A DNA stretch of 64,000 nt from assembly GCA_032209605.1 (NCBI GenBank), contig JASFXZ010000020.1, forward strand, positions 1,929,501-1,993,500, read 5' to 3'. The stretch's first letter is position 1, and the number at the start of each line of letters is the position of its first letter. Source of the DNA: Mactromeris polynyma (taxonomy: Eukaryota; Mollusca; Bivalvia; Venerida; Mactridae). Shown piece after piece: positions 37,028 to 52,000 of this stretch. Below the pieces are notes generated by a model. That model was not told the origin of the DNA, made no database searches, and saw only the letters and a program-made list of their open reading frames with translations. The translations under genes were made by a program, and so were the position numbers.

Positions 37028-40000
37028 ATGGATCCTGAACCTGAAAAAACTGATGAAGTCAGCACAAGTTCCAGTGATGTGTACTCGACACCAATAGCTC
37101 TGGGCTTTGAAGGTACTTTACATGGTACCCTTTACATCACAATCTTATCAATCGATCTATCAATCATATTGGCCCCTCAATCCTCAGTTATTGGGGCTGA
37201 TGTTCAGCCCCATTCACCCACCTATATAGTCCAAAATATGAGACGTTTACATTCCCATTTAACCATAAACATTTAATTTATCCTGCTTAAAACGATGCCG
37301 GAATCTGGGGTTTTCACTCGTCAAAAATTTAATTGATTCATATATTGACAGTGTTAATTAACCGGGTATGTTGCACAATTAGGGCATGTCATTCTGAATT
37401 CTTGACCTTACGTCCTTACCTGCTGTAGAAATAGGAAATGTGTTTTCCTTGCTGGTCTTATTTGATAGTTCAAATTAGAGGAAAAAAAGCGACGCAGAAT
37501 CTTGTCGGAAAGTGCTGCATGATATTGATAGGAAGCTGATAAGGCCCTACATAACAGGAAAATGTCAAAATGTAAAATAAGTTATGTAGCGTCATATTTA
37601 TAGGACTACCACCAATATGGTATTTTTTTTACAATAAAGTAAGAAAGAAATATTTTTTGATCTGGTAAACATTGCCTGTGTTGAAAGTTTAATTTAATTG
37701 ATGTAGCTATAATTTATAAAGAAACAGTTTATATTTTATCACATTTATTTTAGCTTTGAATGAAGTCTCTCCCCAGTGCTCATCATCAGCATCAGCTGTA
37801 TATGGACCATCAAATTACAATGATTTTGGTAAGTGTAATGTGTATTCATAGGGCTTTTCTCCCTTAATAGTACATTAATCACTGCCAAACAGGGGTTCCG
37901 TTTGACCCAGAATATGACCCTGTGACCTCTTATTTCTGGATCGACTAGACTTGACACAATATTTGATTAATATTTTCATAATTGGTTTCTACATCAATTA
38001 TTTACATGGTGAAGATATGTTGATGTAAGCTTTGTGACTTCAGTCTAGATGTTAATTTTATCAGGGATGTCACCAATTCTTGACTTAGCAAGGAAATCGT
38101 CAAAAGTAGGCAGGGGTCTGGGGGTACTCCCCTGAATTATTATTAGTCATAGCCGGGTGATGATGCTGATTGAAGTTTCTGGGTAATTTTACCGGCTCTT
38201 ATTGGCACCCTTGTTTTTTCGACCTAATAACTACTTATTTTTACTTGATTTCTTGTACATGTAATGTATATATGATCCGTCCTGTGGTGTCCACATTTTT
38301 GATGACTGATCACTTGCACTGATTAATCCATTTTAATGTGTTGAATAAGTTATGTTACATTATCTTAATTACACAAGTTCTGATGTGACATTTATATTGC
38401 TAATATTATGATACATATTTTGCTATTCAGATACAAGTACAAGTGTGATGGCTTACAACAAGGATATAAGAGGTAACAGAGATATGTATGAATGGTATCT
38501 AAATATATAAGCTGTTCATGTATATTTCTGTATTGTGTGAAACTTTTGTGTGCTATTGAAATTATATTGATTAATATAAGGGATGTCGATGAAAGGCAAT
38601 TTTGGTATTCGAATATTCGGTCATTCGACCTCTATGCATTAAAAACCGGCATCAACTATTTGTATATCATAACTATTTCTTCTTGCATAGGTACCTAGTC
38701 TATGCATGCTTCAAAAGTTCTGTAACTTACAAAAAGAAAACAATGTATAGTGTTGCTTATTCCAACTTGTTTGAAAGCAAAATCGAAATGTCATTGTGCC
38801 CGTCTTAATATTCTGATAAAAAATATTTGTCTCACCGAACTCTATGTGCGGATGTTAGTTGATGCTTTGTAATACATTTCTTACATGGAGAAATATTAAT
38901 TCAACATTTTTCAAGTTGTGAGAGAAAGATTATGTTAACTTGCAATTACTTGATTAACAGGGCCAAAGTGTCACCACCAGAGTGTTAGAATTTCTATCTT
39001 GGCCCTCTAACATACAACATGACATACATGTATCATCTGTAGATATCATTTCACATGTTACATATGATTCAATGCAATGATGACAAGACCATTAACTTGA
39101 TTAAGCGAATATTCAGGCATACAAACGAATGTTCGAATATTCTTGACATCCTTACGTAATATCTTACTGACTTTGAATGTGGTATGTGGTCCATTTGACT
39201 GCATATAATTACATCTGCTATCATTTGTTCCCCACCTCTGATGTATGTGGGAAGTCAATTGCTTGCGGAAGTACAGGTTAGTCAGTCAGTACATTTGTAA
39301 CCCAGGAACAACGGTTTGGTCAATTGATCGCCTGCCTAACTGAAATTCTGTTGAAAATACAGTAAATAACTCCAACTCAACATATCAAAGGAATTGTATT
39401 AGAGTAAACTCTATTGATTGGTCAGTCGGTTGGCTGATTGGTTGGTATGTTAACAAAAACTTGCTGGGATTTTCTCAATTACTTGTGGCACAAACTACTT
39501 CTACAGTTTCATGAAACTTCACACAAATAAGCAACATGATTCAAAATGTCGTTTTTTTAGGTACAGCTGTTTGGCTGTGACCAGTAAGTGCAAAGTTATG
39601 GCCCTTGACTTAGTTAAAATATAGCCTACAGAGTATGCAATCTTGTGTCGCGCATATCTCTAATAGAATATGAGTCAGAGTCATAAAACTTTACAGGAAT
39701 GTTCACCAGCATGTGTAATTGTGCACCTGGGGTTTCATGTATAGCTCCGCCCAGTAATGCTTAGTTATGGCCCTTCATTTATCACCATAATCTGTAAAGT
39801 TGTTCACTTGGTAATTTTGATACACATTCACAAACTAAGAGCAGAATAATAGCGTTTGCTTTCGTGACAAAGGCTGGAAGTTGGGGCATCTGTTTCTAGT
39901 TTCATGTGCAATTGTTTCTGTTTTACAGATGCTGCTGCAGTTAGAGGGAAGTGTGGATTGTACAATCTTGGAAATACTTGTTTTATGAACTCAGGTCTAC

Positions 40001-43000
40001 AATGTCTTATGAGTACAATGCCATTAGTCAAGTTTCTTCTCGGCTGCTATCAGAACAAGAGGTCGGTGGACGAGACATTGCTCGGACAATTTCAGAGATT
40101 GTTTGCTAAAATTTGGAGTGGTCAGTTCTCAATCGTTCATCCCAAAGACTTCAAACAAACACTTGGCATATATCATTCCCAATTCCAAGACTATAGACAG
40201 GTAAAGGTCACTCCCTTATTCCTGGTGTTTATGCCCCGCCATATATTTGTTTTATGTAGTGATCTTTTTTTAGGACAAACTTAATAAAACCTTTGTTTAC
40301 TGTCTCTTACTGTACCTGCCAGTAATGTAACACTCCAAAACAAGTAATTGGCCCTTGACCCGGAAAATCTGGATCAAGAGAAATGTATTTCAGAAATTAT
40401 TAACAAGATATTTTATTAAATGAAATAAATTGCCTACATGCTTACCTAACTTTACAGTGTACGGTCGGATGGACAGTAACCAAACATGTTGTTAATGCAG
40501 CTTCACCTTTGACTCTGATTAAATGTAGTTTGCTTGTGTCAATTCAAAAAAACAATTTGATCAAACATGGGAGCCTTATGGCCCCCGACTCTAAATCACT
40601 TGCTGTCAAGGTGGCGGGTTTGAATCGCAATGAGGATGCAGAATTTGTTAGTGAGGAAGCCATCCAGCTGCATACTGTCCACCTCGGGTTTCTATCACCC
40701 TTATACCTTGAAAAGTCACTACATGACACTGGCTCATTATGTTACTGAAAGCCCCATTACAAAAACAAATATCAAATTGTAAAAATAAACATTACTTGTC
40801 CTGGAAGAGAATATTTATGCAAAATTATGATTATATATGTATCTCATATATTTGCACTCTTGTACATAATATCCTACAAGTTGTTGTCGATGTTGAAATT
40901 ACATTTTACTTGAGTTTGGTTACTAGATTTTTTATTGATTTTTCAGCATGATTGTCAAGAATTTCTTGCTCTGCTTTTGGACAGTCTACATGAACATCTC
41001 AATTTCAAATGTTGTTCAACCAATCAGCTTGTTGAGGCGGGGCCAAGCTCTGAGAAACCACCAATCACATTTGAGCATAATATCAACAACAAGCCCACCC
41101 CTTCGTCTAAGTGTGTATCATTAGAAGGTGATAATGAATCTAACGTTACAAGCAATTCATCCTTGACCTTTGATAATATAAAGGATACAAATGTGAGTCA
41201 CTCAGGTAATGTATTGAGCAATGAATTAAAACCAGACAGTTGTGAAAAAAGAAAAAGTGGATCATACCTAGCAGCTTTTACTGTTAACCCGATCTCCGAG
41301 GACAGCAACCATTCCAGCGTATCTGAACAAAGTTCAGACTCCGAGCATTGCTCTGTGATGAAAAATCTGAAATTACGCTCAAGTCCAATCGTAAGTCAGT
41401 CTGTGGATGGTGTTTCTCCTCGCGTTGTGAACGAACTTGGTGCAAAACACTGCGATGTCTCTTCTTCTGACGATACTCATGTTAGGAAAGAAAGTGTGAA
41501 CTGTGAGGAGGGATTTAAGCGAGTACAGAGCCTTCAAGATTTCAGAAGTAAAGACAGCTGTGAGACGGTTTTGTTGAAAGCTTCTAGTGATAATGATCTA
41601 GTCAGTAAGGCATCTAGTGATCCTGATGAAGCTGGTGATTTCGAAGCGATGTCGAGGATCGGGGAAGCAACTATTCATCGTGGTGTGAAAACACCAGATT
41701 TCAAGTCTACTCCATGTGATACGTTTGAACAAATTGCTTCTAGCAGTGATATTTCTAAGTCTAATGCGAATATTGTACCTGTGTTGTTAAACAATGCAGT
41801 TTCTACAACAAATGTACCTTCACTTGAAGATCTGTATGCCAAGGAGACAAAGACACTAAATACTAACGTTTTAGCTAATGAATACATGGAAGATAGTATT
41901 GCAACTGACTCTGACAAATTCTCTAAACATGATAATACTACTATCAGAGATGGAATAGTGGACGAGGAAGATATATTGAATAACGTTTTGGAAGGCTTTC
42001 CAAAAAATGAAGGGTACGAAATGCCGAAGAAAATCAAAGATGTAAATATTCGTGCGGACAAGAAGAGTAAGTCTCCTAAAGGAGCCAGTGGGACAAATAG
42101 CATGAATACAGAGAAGGAAGATTGTTTTTCACTGAACAGTGTGAAAAGAATGAAATTTGAGGGAACTGAGAAGAATCTTCAGATGCAGGAGATTTGTAAG
42201 ATTCAAAAGGAAGCCCTTATCTGTGAGGCCCTCAGAGTTGAAAAACCGAAGAATGTTGAGCGTGCTTCTTGTGTGCATGAGCCAAGTCCAAGTGTTGACA
42301 GTGATGTTGAGAGTGATATGGTGGACGATCATGATGAGATGGAAGTATCAGACAATGAAACTGATGACGTGGTTATAAACAGTCCAGCAACTGTTGCTGA
42401 AGGTGCATGCTACACTGCGGCCGAGATACTGGCCGCCGAAGAGGCATGGCAGAAATATCTGAGTAAAAATGACAGCATTATCGTGGACACGTTTCAGGGA
42501 CAGTTTAAATCAACTGTGAGTTTTACATTTCAAAATTGTCGAGACTTAAATTACTTTAAACAATTAATACATAAGTAACATAGTAATACTGGTTTATTTT
42601 TGTATAAATTTGTCCCCCATTTGAATATTTTTATGTAATAAAATGACAATTTGTCATTGAATATCTTAGGATAAACATTATTCTAAAGTTTCATCAATGA
42701 TCAAATGAGCTTCAGTGACCTTTAGCTGTCAGTAACTATTGTTACAAGTAGGGATGAGTATTGAGAGTATTATGTGTGCTGAGTGTGAGTATTTGTAATA
42801 ATACTTGGCCTTGGTCCGAAAACAAAAAGCATTTAACAAGTGCACTGAACTAGAGTCGTATGAAAGTGTTTCTTAATTGATTTGAAATTAGTAAGAGAAA
42901 ACTAACAACTTGAATAACAGTTTATTACATGTATATTAACAGTTTATAATAACAGAGTATAATAACAGTTTATAACGTGTATATTAACAGTTTATAATAA

Positions 43001-46000
43001 CAGAGTATAATAACAGTTTATAACGTGTATATTAACAGTTTATAACGTGTATACTAACAGTTTATAACGTGTATATTAACAGTTTATAACGTGTAATCGT
43101 GTATAATAACAGTTTATAACGTGTATATTAACAGTTTATTACGTGTATAATAACAGTTTATAATGTGTATAATAACAGTTCATAACGTGTATATTAACAG
43201 TTCATAACGTGTATATTAACAGTTTATTACGTATATATAATAACAGTTTATTACATGTATTTTTATATTTTCGTATTTTTACAGGTGGTATGTGCGAAGT
43301 GTAGCCAGGTGTCTGTGACATTCGAACCCTTCATGTACCTGTCAGTCCCTGTACCACATGCTATGGAAAGACAACTCTGTAAGTACAGGGGTTCCATTTG
43401 GGGTTGACCCTTTGACCGATGGAATTAAAAAAACACATATCGACCCTCAGGATTCAAGGTTGAAGATTAAATTTTTCACTAAATTGTAGGTATATCTTGG
43501 CTACAAAAATCTGGTCAAAAAGTATCAAAATGACGTATAAATTTTGCAGTAGAATGAATGTGTTTAAGTTTGAAAAAATCCAATAATTGTCGTGTTGTAG
43601 GTAGGTTAATGAAGCAATATATTGTGGTACGTATTGCAATATGTTGCTAATGTATCGCAATATATCGTGGTATGCTTCAGGCGTATCATGACTAGTACTT
43701 GTGATTGCTTAAACGCTAGTAGGTTGATGAGTGATCTCACTCTTACATTTTTTTTAAACTTTCAGGTTTGACGGTCATCTCATTGCGGACAGAGCCAACT
43801 AAGATTCTCCTTGAGCTACACAAGCAAGATAGGATCTTAAAAGTAAAGCAACAGCTGTGTGATGTGATCGGTGCTGATCCAAGTAACATTATAATAGCTG
43901 AAGTACTGAATTGGCATGTCTCTAGAATTCTGGTGAGCATGTACACTTATCTGTCAAGAATCCTAGGTCCCAACTTCTTGAAAATACTTAAGTTAGTTAA
44001 TTTGTACTTAAGTATGGTAATTTGCATAGTATAGTATTACTGTACGTAAGCACATTTGATAAACAATTATCATGCTTAGTAGCAAGGCTGTCACAGTGAA
44101 ATTACCAATAGTAGGCAGGGGACAGGGGGGTACTCCCCTTAATTGTGATCATTCCTACAAGAAAAGTAGCCGAATGATGATGCTTAAATTACTGGGTAAT
44201 TTTACTGGCTCCCGGCTCTAATTGAGACCCTGTAGTCATATACTTTCAAGGGTCAGCACGCAAAGTAAGTGTCAGAAAGATAAGCTTATCTTTTATTTGG
44301 ATTAATTTTGTCCGTAACTTGCAAAATGAGTGGGTTTAAGATGTCTACGTCTAGGTGTTAGTGTGGAAAGGACGTTTTCTTTTATGCCTTACATATACAT
44401 TTATATGTATAAACTTACTCGTCATGTGGCTGTTCTTAGCCTCCACCATTCAAAGAAGGGCAAAGGGCATTAACTGTTGGCCTTGTCCGTACTTGTGCCA
44501 ACTTGGTTTCTGATCAATAACTCTTGAAAGGAAGTCTTCCTGTAATTTATATTTGGCACATAATCAAAGGATAATAAAATGTAGATCACACTCGATTTCA
44601 GTTACAATCCATCAAGTTTTTGTATAGTTATGGCCCTTAATGGACTTAAAAAACTTGGTTTAGCGGGAACATATGTGTTCTATAGTCACTTCTATTTAAA
44701 ACTCGGTTGTCCTGTTATTTCCTGAACGACATTGAAGACACATAAAACATGCATGCGTTATTTTTCCGACAATTTGCCTGTAAGATAATAAATACAGTTG
44801 GACATCGTTCCTACGAATTCATTGGGTCCAAAATTTTATTTTGAATAATACATAATTTCGAATAATGTTTGACCGCTCAATCGTGTAATATCCAATGTTT
44901 CTCCACTATAGGAGGATAACACTATGCTACGATACATCAACGATTCCTCCCGTAAAGTATACGCCTTCGAAGTTGATCAGTGCGCAGTCAGTGAATCCAG
45001 CATGATAGATAGTGATATAGATCCTAACCTTGCTGATTCACAAGACAGTATGACAGTACATCCTGATGTGTTTAACAGTATGGGTACATATTCTGTCTCT
45101 AGTAGTTTGAATTTTGAGTCCAGTAATTATGCAAGCACCTCAGACTATGACGGGAACCAGTTAGATTATGTGGCAGACTCCAGTCAGAGTGACATGATGG
45201 GAACCGGGCTGTGGGAATGGAACCAGGGAGGAACAGAGAAGAGGCGTGGCAGTCTGGAGACGGAGTCTGGCGAAGCTGTGACAAACGCTGACAGCACATC
45301 AGCTTCTGGTAAGACTATCATTTGATATTTTTAGGGGCTGTGGTTCGGCATGACTGAACATTTAGCATGAATTCCCTATACCCATATGCTCAAGCACTTT
45401 TCCTTACAGTTATCTTAAAGTTGAGGCTTTAAAAAGTTGCTATATTTCAGGGATATTTATAGCTGTTTTTATAACGGATATTCGGCTGTATTCCCAATGC
45501 CAAAAAGGACATATTTTCCCAATTTGAATGTAAAAATTCCCTATAATTTATAAATCTGAAGATATTGTTTTGGTTCAATTTAGCCAATAATTCACAAGTT
45601 AGAGGATATTCTCTCACAGGCAGACGATATAAATAGCAATTGTTGATTAATTAATCACTACATAATTATTATTTTACTTTTATTCCTAAAGATTTGCTAT
45701 AATGTTTAGACTTTTCCCCCAATTTATATGTATATGAATTTACATGTCTTGGGCATAGTTGGTGTGCATCTTTGAATTGTATAATGTAGTATAATGCTGC
45801 GTCAATGATAAAGATTGTGATCCGGTAAAAAATCTGACTAGGCAAATTACCTGTCAATAGAAGTACCTGTATGGTATACTACACTGTTCAATGCAACAAT
45901 ACTCACTTTGGCGATTTGGGAACATGTCCGCTTACGAAACGTCTGAAATCTCTGATTTAGCAAATCTGTTACTCATGAAAATGTCTTTTTTTTACCTAAA

Positions 46001-49000
46001 ACACATGTTTTAGTCACATTTCTGATACACTATACCACCTTCCAATCAGCTAATAGATTTATCTACAGCTATCACTTAAAGATATATATGTCTTGTACAC
46101 CGGGCTATCATTGATACAATCAATATCGATATATATATATACAATTTTACAATCTAAGTTAAAAAATATGGATTACTTACTTAAATGATATCTTGTTATC
46201 AGAAAAATACAAGTTGAACATTTGATTATGTTGAGTGTACACACAAGTATACAGAAATATAGGAGTATCATCTATAACAGGATTTTAAAAATACCATTGA
46301 TATTTGTCTTTCAATAATCAATATCGTCGATATGCAAACATTTGAATCAATGATAGTTCTACTATTACATATTCTTGTCTACAGGATATTATGTAGAAGA
46401 GGACGTGACACGATCAGATACCCAGGAAGCTATGGAAACTATCAATAAGTCAACGGTGTCCAGTACACTAGCCACTGTAACAGATGAGTGGAAGTCTTGT
46501 GCAATATGCCTGGAAGAGATGCCAGAGACAGAACTCATGGTTCACACCACTTGTGGCGGTACTTTCTGTTCAGCTTGTCTAGAGGTAAGGATGATTCCCG
46601 TAAAATCTCTGCCAGTAGTAGGATTGACAACCAATTAAAATTACCTTGGTGGGGGAGGGGGGTGGTCAACAACCAATCAAAATTCTGATGGTGGTCCGCT
46701 TATTTTATTCCTACCCCCTCCTCCCATCTCGAGGGATTTTCTTGGAATGGCCCTAAATGTAAATATTATCTGTCCAATGAAAAGCTTGTGTAAATGTGAT
46801 ATTTATTTTATCATATCGAAAAAAAGATCTTAGATCTGTACTGTTGATATTGTTGCAAGCTACATACTCGGTTATTGTTTACTTTGTTTTGTCATAGACA
46901 TGACGACGTCATTAAAACTGACTTTTTATATTGATGACAGTAAGAATGTTTCTTCTTAAGTGTATTGATGTTGTGATCGAGAATCCGTAATATTTAGCGG
47001 AATTCTTATATAACTGAGAAAAGTACCAAACATGTTTAAATGTATAACTCAAATAATTTTTGGTTATTTTCAGATGTCAGCTCAGCATTATAGAGATTCA
47101 ACATACTGCTGTCCAGTAAGTATGCTGTTCACATTCGTTGGAGGAGGAGCATAATTTTATAGCCTAGCTAGTGTCTGTCCATGTGTTAGTGCATCCATCC
47201 CGATTTGTCTGTCCATGTGTTAGTGCGTGCGTCCGTCCTACTTTTGAGTCTGCACCATTTCGCAGCAACCACCAATCAGAATTCCATGAAAGTTAATCCA
47301 AGATGAGAAACGCATATTGTCAGCATGTTCCGATTCAATGATTGAGTCACATACTTACAGCCCTTTGCTTATGTAAAAACTGGAGGGAACATCCATCAGT
47401 TTTACAAATTTTGTAGTTTGATATCGTTTTAAAGGTAATTTGAGCCATTCTAAAGATACATAGAAAGTCATTTGTCGAGCACCTCTGAGTAATTTCTGGA
47501 AGTTCTCATTTGCTTTTGAAAGAAAAAGCACTGGATGGTAACCCAGGAACACAGGTTATAGTACTGGTTGGTAACCCAGCAACACAGGTTATAGTACTGA
47601 TTGGTAACCCAGGAACACAGGTTATAGTACTGGTTGGTAACCCAGCAACACAGGCTATAGTACTGGTTGGTAACCCAGGAACACAGGTTATAGTACTGGC
47701 TGGTAACCCAGGAACACAGGTTATAGTACTGGTTGGTAACCCAGGAACACAGGTTAAAGTACTGGTTGGTAACCCAGCAACACAGGTTATAGTACTGGTT
47801 GGTAACCCAGGAACACAGGTTATAGTACTAGTTGGTAACCCAGGAACACAGGTTATAGTACTAGTTGGTAACCCAGGAACACAGGTTATAATACTAGTTG
47901 GTAACCCAGGAACTGATAACCCAGGAACACAGGTTATAGTACTGGTTGGTAACCCAGGAACTGGTAACCCAGGAACACAGGTTATAGTACTGGTTGGTAA
48001 CCCAGGAACTGGTAACCCAGGAACACAGGTTATAGTACTGGTTGGTAACCCAGGAACTGGTAACCCAGGAACACAGGTTATAGTACTGGTTGGTAACCCA
48101 GGAACTGGTAACCCAGGAACACAGGTTATAGTACTGGTTGGTAACCCAGGAACTGGTAACCCAGGAACACAGGTTATAGTACTGGTTGGTAACCCAGGAA
48201 CACAGGTTATAGTACTAGTTGGTAACCCAGGAACACAGGTTATAATACTAGTTGGTAACCCAGGAACTGATAACCCAGGAACACAGGTTATAGTACTGGT
48301 TGGTAACCCAGGAACTGGTAACCCAGGAACACAGGTTATAGTACTGGTTGGTAACCCAGGAACTGGTAACCCAGGAACACAGGTTATAGTACTGGTTGGT
48401 AACCCAGGAACACAGGTTTGATTAACTGACTGCAGTACATAACTGAAATCCTGTTTAGAAATACCAAAAATCAACCTCCTGCCTCAGATGTGATTCTACG
48501 CAAATTATTTGTTATTATTCGTATTGAGAAAAGACTTGTCCTTCTGAACGGTCCTATTTAACAGAGCTTGCAGTTGTTGACTTGTTTTTTTTCCAGAGCA
48601 CTAGTCTGCTTAATGCAAGTCAGTCAGGATAAGCACTGACTCTAAAGCTTTATTACTTGCCCATCTTTTTAATACTAGTATTTAAAAGTAATGAAATCCC
48701 AATTATGTACAGTCGGACCTCGTTTATTCGACAAACTTTTATCCCAATACTTGGTCTCATCCGAAATATATATCAGGTCCTGATGTATCTTCTTAGGTAC
48801 GTCGAAATGAAATGGGCTATTCAAAACCATGTATTTTTTTAAAGTAAAATTTTGAACCTGACGAATTCAAATGTACGAGGTCTGACTGTATGTTTACAAT
48901 ATGTCACCATCATGGATTGATTTTGTTTGATCTCTACTTCCGAATAAAATATTTTCCCAAAAAAGAGCACCTGCCCAGTTACGCTACCACCCAGGAATTT

Positions 49001-52000
49001 CTTTGTCTAAGACTTCTGGCTAGTATGTTAGATGCAAGACCGAGTAAAAATGTATTGTTTCATAACAAAAATTGATGTATATTTTAGGTATGTTCCACAC
49101 CTGCTGATATGACTGAAGATTTTGTCCCACTAACTAATGCTGCCAATCATAAACCAAAAACAAGGTAATATGCTTATATGTGCGCTGCTATGGGATGTAC
49201 AACCTCTTCGACGTCATTGCAAGAAAATGCAACATGTGATGTCACTATTTGCAAACAAGAAACAATATGTTCTCCATATCGTCACTTTGTTTTCATATTG
49301 CCATATGGGGCAAATTTGCTTTCTGTCTGTACATGGTAAAGTCACAAGTAACGTTTTCTGTAACGTCACGTACAGAATAGGTTGGAAATCGTACAGTGGT
49401 GCTCATATATGACGTCACGTACAGAATAGGTTGGAAATCGTACAGTGGTGCTCATATATGACGTCACGTATAGAATAGGTTGGAAATCGTACAGTGGTGC
49501 TCATATATGACGTCACGTACAGAATAGGTTGGAAATTGTACAGTGGTGCTCATATATGACGTCACGTACAGAATAGGTTGGAAATCGTACAGTGGTGCTC
49601 ATATATGACGTCACATACAGAATAGGTTGGAAATCGTACAGTGGTGCTCATATATGACGTCACGTACAGAATAGGTTGGAAATCGTACAGTGGTGCTCAT
49701 ATATGACGTCACATACAGAATAGGTTGGAAATCGTACAGTGGTGCTCATATATGACGTCACGTACAGAATAGGTTGGAAATCGTACAGTGGTGCTCATAT
49801 ATGACGTCACGTACAGAATAGGTTGGAAATCGTACAGTGGTGCTCATATATGACGTCACGTACAGAATAGGTTGGAAATCGTACAGTGGTGCTCATATAT
49901 GACGTCACATACAGAATAGGTTGGAAATCGTACAGTGGTGCTCATATATGACGTCACATACAGAATAGGTTGGAAATCGTACAGTGGTGCTCATATATGA
50001 CGTCACATACAGAATAGGTTGGAAATCGTACAGTGGTGCTCATATATGACGTCACATACAGAATAGGTTGGAAATCGTACAGTGGTGCTCATATATTCTT
50101 TTATATTTGAGCTGTTCCACGACAAAACCTGTATTAGTGTCCAAAAATGCTTTTTCAGGTTTTTACATTTTCTAATAGATAAATATTATATTTTTTTAGT
50201 TTCACTTGATATCAAAAATATTAATATCTGATCGTCTATATTTCTTTTCGTAACAATTTAAATATTAAGAACAAAAATGCAAAAGCAAACTAAACAAGGA
50301 CGTTGTGTCAAAAACATTGATTCCTAGACATCTTCTGGTTAACAGAATGAATGGAAAGAGATAAATTACATGAGTACCTATCAACATTTTCATGTTCTTT
50401 AATTCTATTAATCAAAATTAACAAACACACGTCAGCCCTTTTTTCATGGAAAATTTGGGGCTGATATTGGGCCCCATTCCCCAAAGAAAAAAGTGTATAG
50501 TTCTCACCTCATTAGAAAGAAAATTCCCCTTCAGTAAATTTTTAAAATTTTTAGCCTTATAAACACCCAAATTTGATTATTCATGATGCAAATTTCCCCT
50601 GTCAAAAGGACCCACCATACTTCCCCAAAAACTGAACAAAATGGTTGCACATTCAGGAAAGCAAAAATTTCATTTGAAAATACTCTACATCACTAATGCA
50701 GGTTTTGTCAGTGAACAGATCGTTAATATTTCTGTGCTGGGTAAGTATGGGTTTGTTGAACATTGAATATATCCATCTGTATGATCCGTGCTTTTAAACT
50801 GTTGATAAATGTTGCAGTCTCTGAGATTTTTGGCCCAAATGCACTGAGCCTTATTTCCGAGAAAAACGCAATAAAGATAATGTCTTTGTTTCCACATTGT
50901 GACGTCAGGTTTCCACATTATGACGTCATGTTTCCACATTATGACGTCATGTTTACACATTATGACGTCATGTTTCCAATTATGACGTCATGTTTCCACA
51001 TTATGACGTCATGTTTACACATTATGACGTCATGTTTCCACATTATGACGTCATGTTTACACATTATGACGTCATGTTTCCACATTATGACGTCATGTTT
51101 CCACATTATGACGTCATGTTTCCACATTATGACGTCATGTTTCCACATTATGACGTCATGTTTACACATTATGACGTCATGTTTACACATTATGACGTCA
51201 TGTTTCCACATTATGACGTCATGTTTCCACATTATGACGTCATGTTTCCACATTATGACGTCATGTTTCCACATTATGACGTCATGTTTCCACATTATGA
51301 CGTCATGTTTCCACATTATGACGTCATGTTTCCACATTATGACGTCATGTTTCCACATTATGACGTCATGTTTCCACATTATGACGTCATGTTTCCACAT
51401 TATGACGTCATGTTTCCACATTATGACGTCATGTTTCCACATTATGACGTCATGTTTCCACATTATGACGTCATGTTTCCACATTATGACGTCATGTTTC
51501 CACATTATGACGTCATGTTTCCACATTATGACGTCATGTTTCCACATTATGACGTCATGTTTCCACATTATGACGTCATGTTTCCACATTATGACGTCAT
51601 GTTTCCACATTGTGACGTCTTGTTTTCACATTATGACGTCATGTTTCCACATTATGACGTCATGTTTCCACATTATGACGTCATGTTTTCACATTATGAC
51701 GTCATGTTTCCACATTATGACGTCATGTTTCCACATTATGACGTCATGTTTCCACATTATGACGTCATGTTTCCACATTATGATGTCATGTTTCCACATT
51801 GTGACGTCTTGTTTTCACATTAATTGCAACAGCTAGTTGAAACATTTCAGCGAGCAGATGCAATACAATAATCGGTAAACAGTGAGACAGCCCCTTTTCT
51901 TAAGAAAAAAAAAAAATATACATTTATTTGTAAAGTACTATTGTATCTGAAAACATATTTGCTGTATTAAATTTGTGAAACTCTCAAATTTTGTAGATCT

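Larger units (their letters stand above)
46385..49164 (+). other. RING-like zinc module of the USP (three exons)
   Basis: Exons 46385-46584, 47074-47115 and 49088-49164 together encode CAIC (939, 942), TTCGGTFCSAC (C957, C962, C965) and CCPVC (C980, C983). Spacing matches a C3HC4 RING. The fourth ligand, normally His in CGHTFC, is Gly959 (codon GGT). H954, three residues before C957, might substitute. A satellite and a MITE lie in the third-exon intron. Whether it binds zinc or recruits an E2 cannot be told from sequence. Confidence 0.8.

Noticed and set aside
46384..46638. Stand-alone small RING protein
   Set aside because: The open frame is a USP exon read through its donor; splice phases join it to flanking USP exons.
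47506..48474. Open frames of over 300 codons with GNPGTQVIVLV-type or GLPTSTITCVP-type repeats
   Set aside because: They arise from the 33/48-bp satellite within a USP intron; open on both strands, with no start context or domain.
50763..51836. Open frames of 216-357 codons with 7-residue repeats
   Set aside because: They arise from the 21-bp satellite; both strands are open, and the region is a spliced-out USP intron.
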